From: Diacronema lutheri
Lineage: Eukaryota; Haptophyta; Pavlovophyceae; Pavlovales; Pavlovaceae
Length of the DNA: 64,000 bases
Direction of reading: 5' to 3'
Assembly: GCA_019448385.1 (NCBI GenBank)
Contig: JAGTXO010000034.1
Span: 62,001-126,000, forward strand
Part shown: positions 10,514 through 19,711 of the stretch, piece by piece
Layout: each line of letters starts with the position of its first letter
Position numbering within the stretch: position 1 is the first letter of the stretch
Made by a program: the position numbers and the translations under genes
Notes under the pieces: model-generated
What the model was told of the DNA's origin: nothing
Databases searched by the model: none
What the model saw: only the letters and a program-made list of their open reading frames with translations

Positions 10514-13279
10514 CTACTCGTCGGCGCGAGGCCCTTCCGGCGCCGTGTGCCGCTCGTCGCGCGCGCGCGCCTCGCGCTCCTCCGTCGCATCGCGCCGCTC
10601 GCGTGCGCGCTCCGCCGCGCGCAGCACCGTGCGCGTCACCGCACCCTCGATCGCCTCCTTGGCGCGCGCGCACTCCGCGTCGATCCGCGCGAGCGCGCGC
10701 TCGCGCTCGGCGGCGGGCGCGGCGAGCGCGGTCGTGCGCGGCGGCGCGAGCGCGCCGGCGGCGGGCGCGCCGGCGGCGCCGTCGTCGGCGCCGACCTCGC
10801 GGAAGATGGCGGCGAGGCGCAGCAGCGCGCTCGCGCGGCCCGCGCGGCGCGCGGGCGAGACGGCGGTGTCGCCGAGGAGGCGCTCGCACGCGCCGAGCGC
10901 AGTGGCGCGCACGTCGAGCGCGGAAATGGCCCATGCCGCCTTGAGCAGCGCGGGCAGCGCGGCGCGCACCGCCGCCGCGCCCGCGGACACGCCCGCGCTG
11001 CCGTGCGCGGGCGCGCCCGGCGCGAACGCCTCGGCCCACGCGGCCGCGAGCCCGCCCGCCGGCCCGCCCGCCGCCTCCTCCGCCGCGGCGGCGGTGACGG
11101 CGACGCGCGCGGCGGCGGTCGTCGCGCCGAGCGCGGCGGAGGCCACGTCCGCGCGGTGCGCGAGCGCCGCGCGCGAGCCGTCGAGCGCGGCGCCGAGCGC
11201 GTCGGCGAGGCCGGCGGGCGTCGCGCCCGCGCGCGTGCCGAGCCACGCGCGCGCCGCGACGGCGTACGCATCGGCGAGCTCGAGAAGCAGCGGGCGGCCA
11301 AAGGCGACGGCAGCGAGGCGGCGCGCCTCGCCGCGCCAGAAGGACTCGAACCCCGCCGCTGCGAGCCCGGCCGCGCCGCCGCCGCCGCCGCCGCACGCGG
11401 CGGCGTCGGCGGCCGCGTCCGCGTGCGGCGCGAGGAGCACGCTCAGCTTCGCCGCCACCTCCACCTCGCGCGCGCGCTGGGCGAGGCCGAGCGCCACGCC
11501 GACGCGCGCCGTCCGTCCGTAGGAGTGCGCGCCCCAGTGCGTGCCGCCGCGCCGCTGCAGCTCGGCCGCGTCCGCCGCGTCGCCCGCCGCGTGGCGCGCG
11601 GCGAGCGCGGCCGGGTGCATCGCCGCGTCGATGCCGAGCTGCGTGGCGGCGGCGAGGGCGAACTGGCCGGTGAGGTAGTCGAATTGCTCGGAGCCGAAGA
11701 GCACGGCGAAGAAGACCGACGCGTCCACCGCCGCCGCGCCCGCCGCGCCGTCGCGCGCGGCGCCGTCGGCGGCTTCGCCCAACTCGTCGTAGAGCGCGCG
11801 CTGCTGCGGCGACGAGAGAGTCTGGTACGCGGCGGACAGGCGCTGGAACTCGGCGGCGGCCGCCTCGTCGCCGGGGCGCTTGTCCGGGTGCGCCTCGCGC
11901 GCGCGCGTGTAGTAGGCGCGCCGGATCTCCGCGCCGCTCGCGCCGGGCTCGACGCCGAGCGTGTCGTAGTGCGCGCGGCTCGCGACCGAGCGGCCGGTGG
12001 CGGCTGCCGCGGCGGCCGCCGCGGCGGAGGCGGGGCCGGACGGGCCGGACGCGGACGCGCCGCTCGCGCGCGCGCTGCCCGAGACGCCGCCGCCGCCGCC
12101 GCCAACCGCCGCGCCGCGCGCCGCGCCGCGCCGCGCGCGCTCCGCCGCGGCGACGGAGCCGGCCGCGTCGGCGGCGGCGAGGCGTTCGGCGAGGCGCGCG
12201 AGCAGCTCGCGCCTGTCGCCGAGGGTGCGCACGTCTGCGAGCTCCTGCGGGAGGGAGTAGGCGGCCCACCGGCCGAGCTGCGCGTCCCACGACTGCCCCG
12301 CGCACGCGCGCACCACCGCCTCGGGCGTGCCGGCGACGCCCCACCCGAGTTGCACTGCGGCGACCGCGACGCCGGCGGCGGGCAACGCGACGGCGCCGAC
12401 GAGGCCGCGGCCGAGGCCCTCGGCGAAGCCGGCGAGCCCGCCCTCGCGCGCGCCGCGCACGGGTGCGGTCACCAGCCCGAGCGTGCCCGCCGCCACGCCC
12501 TTTGCGATCTGCGACGCGCCGCACGCGGCGCCAGCGAGGGCGTCACGCGGGCGGGCGCCGAGCGCGTCACCGAAGAGAGCCGCCGACGCGGACGCCACGT
12601 CGCCGAGGAGGGCGCCGACGGAGAGCTCGCCAAGGACGCGCGCCGGGCCGACAGCGCCCGCCGCCGTCCGCTCCGCCATGCCCGCCGCCGCCGCCGCCGC
12701 GCGCCGCGCGTGCGCCGCGCGCTCACGGTCGGGCACGCGCACGAGCGGGTAGCGCACGGCGGCGGCGGGCGCGAGCCCGAGCGACGCGAGCGACGGCGGC
12801 GAGAGGCCAAGGTCGCAGAGCGCGGGAAGCGCGGGCGGCGCGCACATCATCAAGCTCCCCCACACCGCCGCCGACGTCGATGGCGCATGCGCCGCTGCGC
12901 CGGCGCCGCCGCCGGCGCCGCCGGCGCCGCCGTCGTCGTCGTCGCACGCGAGTGCGCGCAGCAGGCCGGGTGGAAGCGGGCGCGGCGACGGGAGGTGCGC
13001 GCCGCGCGCGAGCGAGGCGAGTGATCCCTTGAGCTGCGCCGCATACGCCTTGCGCGCCGCCACCTCCGCCGCGCCGCGCGCCGCCTCCGCCGCGGCCGCG
13101 GCCGCCGCGTCATCGCGCGCGCGCCGCGCCGCCGCGTCGCGCGCGTCGATCGCGTCGAGCTCGGCGCGGGCGAGGCCGGCGTCGACAAGCGCGGCGACCA
13201 TCTCACCCTTCTCCGCGTACCCCTCCGTCGGCAGCCCGCGCTCGCGCAGCAGCTCGCGCAGCGTCGCTACGGAGGGCAT
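10514..13279 (-). CDS. SAP-like + VPS13-like + J domain + DnaJ-X domain protein
   Basis: Single-exon 921-residue J protein. The N-terminus (MPSVATLRELLRERGLPTEG...KGEMVAALVDAG) reads as a SAP-like helix-extended-helix. Around residues 240-335 is a glycine-rich block (GASQIAKGVAAGTLGLVTAP...GLGRGLVGAVALPAAG) resembling the lipid-binding C-terminal repeats of VPS13 and DUF1162 proteins. The J domain follows at about 440-505 with an intact HPDK loop, then a DnaJ-X domain (VDASVFFAVLFGSEQFDYL TGQFALA...), the same J/DnaJ-X order as yeast Caj1/Djp1 and plant DNAJ10. The C-terminus is a charged helix. The frame is open up to an ATG at 13435, but 13279 is preferred because it begins the SAP-like motif and leaves room for a promoter towards the divergent deacetylase. 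Role: Hsp70 stimulation, perhaps at an organelle or membrane contact; the SAP-like and VPS13-like calls are by eye. Confidence 0.78.
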   Translation of the reverse strand: MPSVATLRELLRERGLPTEGYAEKGEMVAALVDAGLARAELDAIDARDAAARRARDDAAAAAAAEAARGAAEVAARKAYAAQLKGSLASLARGAHLPSPRPLPPGLLRALACDDDDGGAGGAGGGAGAAAHAPSTSAAVWGSLMMCAPPALPALCDLGLSPPSLASLGLAPAAAVRYPLVRVPDRERAAHARRAAAAAAGMAERTAAGAVGPARVLGELSVGALLGDVASASAALFGDALGARPRDALAGAACGASQIAKGVAAGTLGLVTAPVRGAREGGLAGFAEGLGRGLVGAVALPAAGVAVAAVQLGWGVAGTPEAVVRACAGQSWDAQLGRWAAYSLPQELADVRTLGDRRELLARLAERLAAADAAGSVAAAERARRGAARGAAVGGGGGGVSGSARASGASASGPSGPASAAAAAAAAATGRSVASRAHYDTLGVEPGASGAEIRRAYYTRAREAHPDKRPGDEAAAAEFQRLSAAYQTLSSPQQRALYDELGEAADGAARDGAAGAAAVDASVFFAVLFGSEQFDYLTGQFALAAATQLGIDAAMHPAALAARHAAGDAADAAELQRRGGTHWGAHSYGRTARVGVALGLAQRAREVEVAAKLSVLLAPHADAAADAAACGGGGGGAAGLAAAGFESFWRGEARRLAAVAFGRPLLLELADAYAVAARAWLGTRAGATPAGLADALGAALDGSRAALAHRADVASAALGATTAAARVAVTAAAAEEAAGGPAGGLAAAWAEAFAPGAPAHGSAGVSAGAAAVRAALPALLKAAWAISALDVRATALGACERLLGDTAVSPARRAGRASALLRLAAIFREVGADDGAAGAPAAGALAPPRTTALAAPAAERERALARIDAECARAKEAIEGAVTRTVLRAAERARERRDATEEREARARDERHTAPEGPRADE

Positions 13280-13433
13280 CGCCGCCCGCCCGCCCGCCCT
13301 CCTCTGCAAAGGCCCGCGTCGAGAGCTGGCGAGGCGAACTTTCAAAAAGCCTGGAGCCTTTTGAGAAGGCTGTTGGGCCTTTGCCCCCCTTTTCCGCCTG
13401 TTTGCAATTTCCACGCGGACGGCATCGTCGACC
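13280..13433. promoter_or_regulatory. Bidirectional promoter between the J/DnaJ-X gene and the histone deacetylase
   Basis: About 154 bp separate the preferred start codons of two divergent genes (13279 minus, 13434 plus). The stretch contains runs of A and T (caaaaagc, ggccttttgcccc) and is the least GC-rich part of this neighbourhood. No TATA box is evident. Function is inferred from arrangement alone. Confidence 0.5.
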
Positions 13434-14164
13434 ATGGCCCTCGTGATGGCCAGCTGGCCGGAGCCAAAGCTCGGGGCGACGGCGGAGGCGGAGGCGCTGC
13501 GTGGCGCTGAGCAGCACTACAAGCTTCTCGAGCGACGCTCCTCCCACGAGGCCATGCGCCGCGACTTTGAGCCGCCGCCCGCGCCGCGCGGCGCTGCCGA
13601 TGGCGGCGACGGCGGCGACCGCGGCGGCGGCGCGGACGGCGGCGCGCGCGAGTTGGCCTCCGTCGGCGCGCCACTTGCCGTGCCCGAGCCGTGCGCCGAC
13701 GGGCTTTTCGAGCCGCCGCGCGCGCCGCGCGCCGGCGCCGCGGCCGGCGCGGACGGCAGCGGCGCCGCGGAGCGCGGCAACGCCGTCGGCGGCGGCGGCG
13801 CGGACGAGGGCGGCGACGACGGGGCGGCGGAGGGCGAGGGCGAGGGCGAGGGCGAGGGCGAGGGCGAGGGCGAGGGCGAGGGCGAGGGCGAGGGCGAGGG
13901 CGAGGGCGAGGGCGAGGGCGAGGGCGAGGGCGAGGGCGAGGGCGAGGGCGAGGTGGACGAGGACGAGCGCGAGGAGGACATCGAGTTCCTTCGTCAGCTC
14001 GCCATCCTCGAGGACGGCGACGGCGAAGACGGCGTCGAGCAGCCGTGGTGGGAGGAGGAGGGCGAGGAGGGCGAAGATGAAGCGAGCGGTGAGGAGACGG
14101 GGAGTGGCGAGGAGGGAGACGACTCGAGCGGCGAGGGTGAGGGCGAGGGTGAGGACGAGGGTGA

Positions 14165-14200
<36 letters not shown>

Positions 14201-14369
14201 AGGTGAGGGCGAAGGCGAAGGCGAGGGCGACGACGGCGCTCACGACAGCGACGGGGACGGCGACGGCGACGGTGACGACGACGACGACGACGACGAGGGG
14301 GAGGGAGATGAGAAGGGTGAGGGTTTCCTAGCGGCCTTCTACTCGGCCGACTATAACGGTGACGGCGGT

Positions 14370-14404
<35 letters not shown>

Positions 14405-15455
14405 GGAATGGCGACCGAACGGCGCGGCCTCGCAGCGCCCACCGCAGCGCAGCGCGCAGATGGACGACGGGAGCTTCGACGAGGAGCTTGGCTTTGACGT
14501 GGACGCGGTTGTCACCGTTGGCGCCGGCGACCGCGCGTCATCCACGGGCCTACTTTGCGGTATCGGCCAGATGCTCCGCCATCGTGCGGCGCTCGCCCAC
14601 CCCGAGCGGCCGCAGCGGCTCGTCGCCGCATACAGGCGGCTGTGGGAGGCAGGCATCGTGCAGCGCTGCCGCCTCGTGCCCGCGCGACCGGCGTGCCGCT
14701 CGGACTTGCTCACGCTCCACGCGCGCACGCATGTCGACCTTCTCCTCCACGGCCTCGACGCCATGCACGCTGCGCACGAGCGGCTGGGCGGCGGCGACGG
14801 CGGCGACGGCGGCGACGGCGGCGAGCGCGGCGGCGGCGGCGGCGAGAGCGGCGGTAGCGGCGAGAGCGAGGACGAGGCGGAACGGCGCGCGGCGCGCGCG
14901 GCGCGGCTCCGAGCTGCGAGCGCCGCCGGCACAGCCGCCAACGATGCCGACGCCAGCGGCGCGCTCGCGCGCCGTGCGCGTCGGCCATCGTGCGAGGTGC
15001 GTTTGGACGGCGACACCTTCTTCATCCTGGGCGAAAGCGCGGCGGCGGCGGCCATAGCGGCGGGGTCGGTCGTTGAGCTGACGAGCCGTGTGGTGATGGG
15101 CGAGCTGAGCAACGCGCTTGCGCTCACGCGCCCGCCCGGCCACCACTGCGAGGAGGCGAACGCGCTGGGCTTCTGCCTGCTCAACAACGTCGCCCTCGCC
15201 GCGCGCGTCGCGCAGCAGCGGCACGGCCTCGGCCGCGTGCTCATCCTCGATTGGGACATCCACCATGGCAACGGGATCGAGCACCTCTTCGAGGTGGCCA
15301 CCCGGCGCGCCCGACGCGCCGCACGCTGGGCCCTGTGCGATGGGCCCGCCTTCACCCTCTCCGCGCTGGGCCCTGTGCGATGGGCCCTGTGCGCTGGGCC
15401 GTGGGTGTGCGTTTGCGCATCCGCTGAACGTTGCGCGCGGGCCGCTGGCCGCGCG

Positions 15456-15492
<37 letters not shown>

Positions 15493-16656
15493 TTCCTACC
15501 CTCGGGCCGCCGCGCGGTGCGCGCGCGCAGGCGGACCCGACGGTTTTGTACGTTTCGCTCCACCGTTACGGCGACGGTTTCTTCCCCGGCACGGGCCACG
15601 TGCGCGACGTGGGCGAGGGGGCGGGCGCCGGCTTCAACCTCAATGTGCCGTGGCGCACGGGAGGTGCGCGCGGCACGGCGTGGCGCGCGCGGCGCCGTAT
15701 GCGCGGCGGCGACGACGACGGCGGCGGCGGCGCGCGCGCCGCCGCCGAGCGCGCGCGCGCGCTCGGCGCTGAGATGCGTGGGCGCGACGGCCTGCGCAGG
15801 CATCGGCGACGCGGACTACGTCGCCGCCTTCCAGCGGCTGATCATGCCGATCGCGCACGAGTTTGCGCCGCAGCTTGTGATCATCGCGGCGGGCTTTGAC
15901 GCGGGGGCGGGCGACCCGCTCGGTGGTTGCGATGTGACGCCGCGCGGCTTTGCGCAGCTGGCGGCGATGCTCAAGACGCTCGCGGGCGGGCGGCTCGTCG
16001 TCTGTCTTGAGGGCGGGTATAATCTTGACACCGTCGCCACCTCCACCGAGGCCGTCGCGCGTGTGCTCCTCGGCGCTGACCCGCCCGTCGCACCGCCGCT
16101 CATCGCGCAGGAGGCGGCGGAGGAGGCGATCTGCGCGGCGCTCGCCGTCCACTCAAAGTGCGCGCGCCGCGCCGAGCGCCGAGCGCCGAGCGCCGAGCGT
16201 CGCGCCGCGCGCGTGCAGCCGGATAGTGCGGTGCTGATGCGCGCGCCGAGCGCCGCGCGTGCCGTGCGCTGCAGGCACTGGCAGTGCCTCGCGTACGCTC
16301 GCGCGCTCGAGCCGGCGGCGCAGGTGCGCGACGCGCCGCCGCTCGACGGGCGCGTGGCGGGCGCGCGGCTGCCGGGCGGCGAAGGCGCTGCGGGCGAGCG
16401 CGAGCGCGACGGCGGCGGCGCCGACGACGAGTGCGCGGCGCGTTCAAAAGGCGGCGCGCGCGAGCGTACTGACGGACGGGCCGGCGCGCGTGGCGCGCAC
16501 GGCGGCAGCAACGGCGTGACGACGAGCAAACGGCGGCAGCTTCTGGCCGTGCGGCTGCTCGCGCGCCGGAGGCGTGCGCTCCGGCGGCGCCTCTCGCGGC
16601 TCTACCTGCACGCCACGACGCCGCGCGCGTGGCGCTCGGGTGTGGCATGGCTGTAA
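13434..16656 (+). CDS. Class II (HDAC6/10-like) histone deacetylase with acidic N-terminus
   Basis: Zn-dependent lysine deacetylase, 910 residues from four exons: 13434-15293, 15531-15663, 15800-16157, 16275-16656, with phases 0, 1 and 2 matching at each junction. The first ~360 residues are acidic and repetitive. The catalytic domain starts at the GLLCGIGQMLRHRAALAHPE block. Active-site signatures are present: RPPGHHCE (tandem His, ~566-572), DWDIHHGNG (606-614, Zn ligands D608 and H610), GFDAGAGDPLGG (D698) and CLEGGYNL (Y738); the last is the HDAC6/10 form. The last splice joins AVHSK to HWQCLAYA, which restores a recognisable HDAC C-terminal helix. An insertion rich in Gly/Ser/Glu splits the domain between the N-terminal helices and the substrate loop. 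The first intron has a C homopolymer next to its acceptor. It could act on histones or, given its type, on tubulin. Confidence 0.9.
13829..13954 (+). repeat. GAGGGC hexanucleotide array coding (Gly-Glu)n
   Basis: About 21 uninterrupted copies of gagggc inside exon 1 of the deacetylase, encoding a Gly-Glu run at residues ~132-173. Related imperfect GAGGGC/GACGGC runs continue to ~14420 and give Asp/Glu-rich protein. Confidence 0.9.
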
Positions 16657-16719
16657 TCAGACACTGAGGCAGACACTGATTTTTTTTTCCCCGGCGTATG
16701 CGGGTGTCATCGCTCTGCC

Positions 16720-17043
16720 TTGTCGCCGCACGCCGCCACCGCCGCGGCCAGCGCGACGCTCGAGAACTCTGCGCGCGCGCTCACGGCGATCGCGGCGGGC
16801 GGCGACACGAAGGGTCCGACGCGCAAGCAGGCGGCGGCGGAAGCGGGTGCACCGGCGGCGCTCGTGCGCGCGATGCTCACGCACCCGCATGCCGCCGCCA
16901 TCCAGTTCACCGCGTGCCGCGCGCTCACCGCGATTGCCGCGGGCGATGCCTGCGCTGGCGCCGAGAGGAAGCGGAGTGATCAGCTGGGCCTGAGCTTCAA
17001 GAAAAAAAAAGAAAAAAAGGAGAAAAGAAAAGAAAAGCGTGAC
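16720..17043 (+). pseudogene. Armadillo-repeat gene fragment ending in an A-rich tract
   Basis: A short plus-strand frame without its own ATG reads as about two armadillo repeats: ARALTAIAAGGDTKG...AALVRAMLTHPHAAAIQ then ACRALTAIAAGDACAG. It sits between the deacetylase stop and the next gene and has no room for a complete ARM protein. Directly after it comes a purine-rich tract (17000-17038) dominated by A runs. The combination looks like a 5'-truncated retroposed copy or simply a gene scrap; the A-rich tract might instead belong to the leader of the downstream gene. No target-site duplication was found by eye. Confidence 0.45.
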
Positions 17044-17051
17044 GCGAAGCG

Positions 17052-18041
17052 ATGGCGGATGACACTGCGGTGGACCTGTACGCGATCGTCGGTGTCGCGC
17101 CTGGCGCGAGCACGCGCGACGTCGCGCGCGCGTATCGGCGTCGCGCGCTGGCATGCCATCCAGACAGGCGGCCGGGCGACGCCGCCGCCGCGCGCGAGTT
17201 CGTAACGCTGCAGCACGCGTACGACGTGCTTTCGGACGAGGGCGCGCGCGCGGCGTACGACAGCGTGCTCGCCGCGCGCGATGCGCGGCGGCAGCGGCAG
17301 CAGGCGGAGAGCGCGCGGCGGCAGCAGCTGCGCACGGACCTCGAGCAGCGTGAAGCCGCCGTGCGCGACGCGCAGCAGCGTGCCGCCAAGCGCCCGCGCG
17401 CCGACGACGCCGCGGACGCGGCCGCGTCGCTCGACGCCGAGCGCGCCGCGCGCATTGCGCTCGAGCGCGAGCTGTCGCGGCTGCGCGAGGCGGCGGCGGC
17501 GCGCGAACGCGTAGCTGCCGAGGCGCGCGCCGCGCACGTTGCCGGCGCCGCCGCCGCCGCGCCCGCCGCGGGCGCGACGCTCGCGCTGCGCTGGCCGGCA
17601 GGCGGAGGCGGCTTGTCGGCAGAGCTGCTCGATGCGCTCCTCCGCTCCGCGTGCCCGCCGCGCGCTGGCGGTGTCGGACGCGTGGCGGGGGCACGCTTCA
17701 GCCTCGCGATGGGCCGACGCGCCGCGCTCGCGCACTTTGACGACGCCGCCGACGCGCACGCCGTGATGCGCGCGTGGGCGGGCGGCGGCGGCGGCGCGGA
17801 GGGCGAACGCGAGGACCTGACGGCAAGTACGGGCGTGAGCGTTGAACTCGTGGGCGGCGAGGCGGGGGCGACGGCCCGCACGGAGGAAGGCGCGCCGTTG
17901 CGCGCGCGGCCGCTGCGCGGCGCAGCCGGCGCGGCCGGCGCGGCCAACGAAGAGGGCCCGGGCCGCGACTTGACGCAGTACGAGCGGCTCACCCTCGCAC
18001 GCCTCAGACAGGCGGGCGAGCGGCAGGCAACGATCATCTAG
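17052..18041 (+). CDS. DNAJC17: DNAJC17-like J-domain/RRM splicing co-chaperone
   Basis: Intronless, 329 residues. The J domain is at residues ~7-70 (DLYAIVGVAPGASTRDVARA ... HPDR ... AYDVLSDEGARAAYD). A charged coiled coil follows at ~75-175, then an RRM-like fold at ~180-290 (LALRWPAGGGGLSAELLDAL ... GRRAALAHFDDAADAHAVMR). The protein ends DLTQYERLTLARLRQAGERQ, which matches the C-terminal YE-LT-xRxRQAxERQ signature of DNAJC17 (yeast Cwc23-like), a spliceosome-associated J protein. The order J, coil, RRM and that tail makes the assignment strong. ATG 17052 is the first in the frame and follows an A-rich leader. Its stop lies only 7 bp from the stop of the opposing gene. Confidence 0.88.
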   Translation: MADDTAVDLYAIVGVAPGASTRDVARAYRRRALACHPDRRPGDAAAAREFVTLQHAYDVLSDEGARAAYDSVLAARDARRQRQQAESARRQQLRTDLEQREAAVRDAQQRAAKRPRADDAADAAASLDAERAARIALERELSRLREAAAARERVAAEARAAHVAGAAAAAPAAGATLALRWPAGGGGLSAELLDALLRSACPPRAGGVGRVAGARFSLAMGRRAALAHFDDAADAHAVMRAWAGGGGGAEGEREDLTASTGVSVELVGGEAGATARTEEGAPLRARPLRGAAGAAGAANEEGPGRDLTQYERLTLARLRQAGERQATII

Positions 18042-18048
18042 ATTGTGC

Positions 18049-19259
18049 TTAAGACTCGGGCGCGTCGTCCGCCGCCTCACGACCGGCCGGCTGCAGCGGC
18101 GACGCGCGCGCAGATTCCGATGCGACAGAGCCGCCGCGGGTGGCGTTGGGCACGCCCATCCGAATAAGCCCCTCGAGCTGAAGGAAGGCCTGCCGCTGAT
18201 CGTCCTGGCACTCGCCCAGGCTGCTAATCAATCTGCGGTTGGGGGAGGGGGGGGTGTAGGGGCGGGGGGGTGGAGGGGCGGGGGAAGGGGGGGGGGGGGG
18301 TCAGAGCGTCGACGGCCGACGCGGCGCGGCGCGCGGCGCGGCCCGTGGCGCAGCCCGCGGCGCTGTGCACCTGAGCTCCTCCATCTCAAGCTCCGCGAGC
18401 AGCTGCGCGTGCCGCTGCCGGCGCAGCACAAGCTCCGCCCGCTTGGCGTCCTCGCGCGCGGCGAGCTCGCGCAGTGAGCCCTCACGCTCGCGCAGCCGGC
18501 GCGCGGCCGCGTCGGCCTCGGCGCGGCGGACAATCTCGCGCTTGGTGGCGGCCGACGCCTCGGCCGCGCGGCGCTGCTCGCGTAACGTCTCGTCCACCTC
18601 AGCCCGCCCCTGCTTGCGCTCAGCGCTACCCGCCGCACGCAGCCGCCACAAGCCCGCGCGCGCGCTCGCAACGGACTGCTCGCGCTGCGCGCGAGACTTG
18701 TGCAACGCCTGGCGCTGCAGCTCGCGCTCCATGTGCAGGAAGATGTGCGCCTCCTGCGCAGCCTGCGCGACGCTCGTGCGCCGCGGTGGCCGCACGCGGG
18801 AGGGGGCGGGCGCGTCAAGCGCCGCGGTTGGTGGCGCACGGCGCTGCGCGCGCGCACGCGCGTGCGCGCACCTGCACGTGCTGCATGTTGCGCTCGCGCA
18901 GCTGACGGATCTGGCCGGTGCGCTTGCGCGTCTCCTCGATCCGCTTCGCCGCCTTCTCCTGCTCGGCGAGCAGCCGCTTGATCCGGTTCTGCGCACGTGC
19001 AACGACAAGGGCGCGCGCGCGGTCGACGGCGGCGGCGAGCCTGCACGCGCGCGCGCGGGCAGTGGCAGAGTGGTGGCCGGGCGGCGCGCGCGCGCACGGC
19101 GAGCAGCTGCTTGTCCTGCTCGGCCTTTTGGCGCGCATTCTTCGCAGCGAGGTGCCGGATGCCGAGCGCCTTGGCCGAGAGCTCGGACGCGAGGCGCGGC
19201 GCGTCAGCAGCGAGCTCGGGCGGCGCGCTCGTTCTGCGCGGCGCACTCCGCACCGACAT
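18049..19259 (-). CDS. Coiled-coil protein, four exons, function unknown
   Basis: Minus-strand exons 19259-19098, 18988-18872, 18762-18371 and 18232-18049 give 284 residues; donors are GTGCGC, GTGCGC and GTGCAC, and phases 0, 0 and 2 match. The product is almost entirely alpha-helical and charged: SAKALGIRHLAAKNARQKAE, then NRIKRLLAEQEKAAKRIEET RKR, then AQEAHIFLHMERELQRQALH, ending LISSLGECQDDQRQAFLQLE GLIRMG. No catalytic motif or membrane segment is seen. The conserved-looking KRIEETRKRTGQIRQLRERN helix and even spacing resemble axonemal coiled-coil proteins, but I cannot name a family. The last intron holds a C-rich tract on the sense strand immediately before the acceptor. It faces the DNAJC17 gene tail-to-tail. 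Confidence 0.72.
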
Positions 19260-19389
19260 GCGGCCAGCCGCCCTGCCGCCGCCCTCCGCCCGTCGCCTGG
19301 CGCGCGCGTCTTCGTGTGCCGGTCCAACTGACGACTCACCGCAATGGCGGCCACGCCGTTACGTACTGCACGCACGAGACCGTGCGGCA

Positions 19390-19645
19390 CCTCCGCCCAT
19401 GGCAGTTTCCGAGTTTCGCCACGTGCTGTTCGCTGGCGGGCGAGGCCCTCGCCTCGGCCTTCGCAAACGCACCATCGGCATTGGGCGCCTGCGGTTTTTA
19501 CTACGCCATGTTGCCCTCGCTGCCTGCGTTCGTGATGAAGCGACCGCCCGCGTGCGGCCAACAGCAGCTTCGCGTACGACGCGCACGTCGTCAAGCGGTT
19601 CTACCAGACGACGAGACGGACCTCGTCGAGGGGGAAGGGGGGAAA

Positions 19646-19711
<66 letters not shown>

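Noticed and set aside
13500-14442. Arg-rich plus and minus frames across the GAGGGC repeats
   Set aside because: They are frame shadows of the deacetylase acidic N-terminus.
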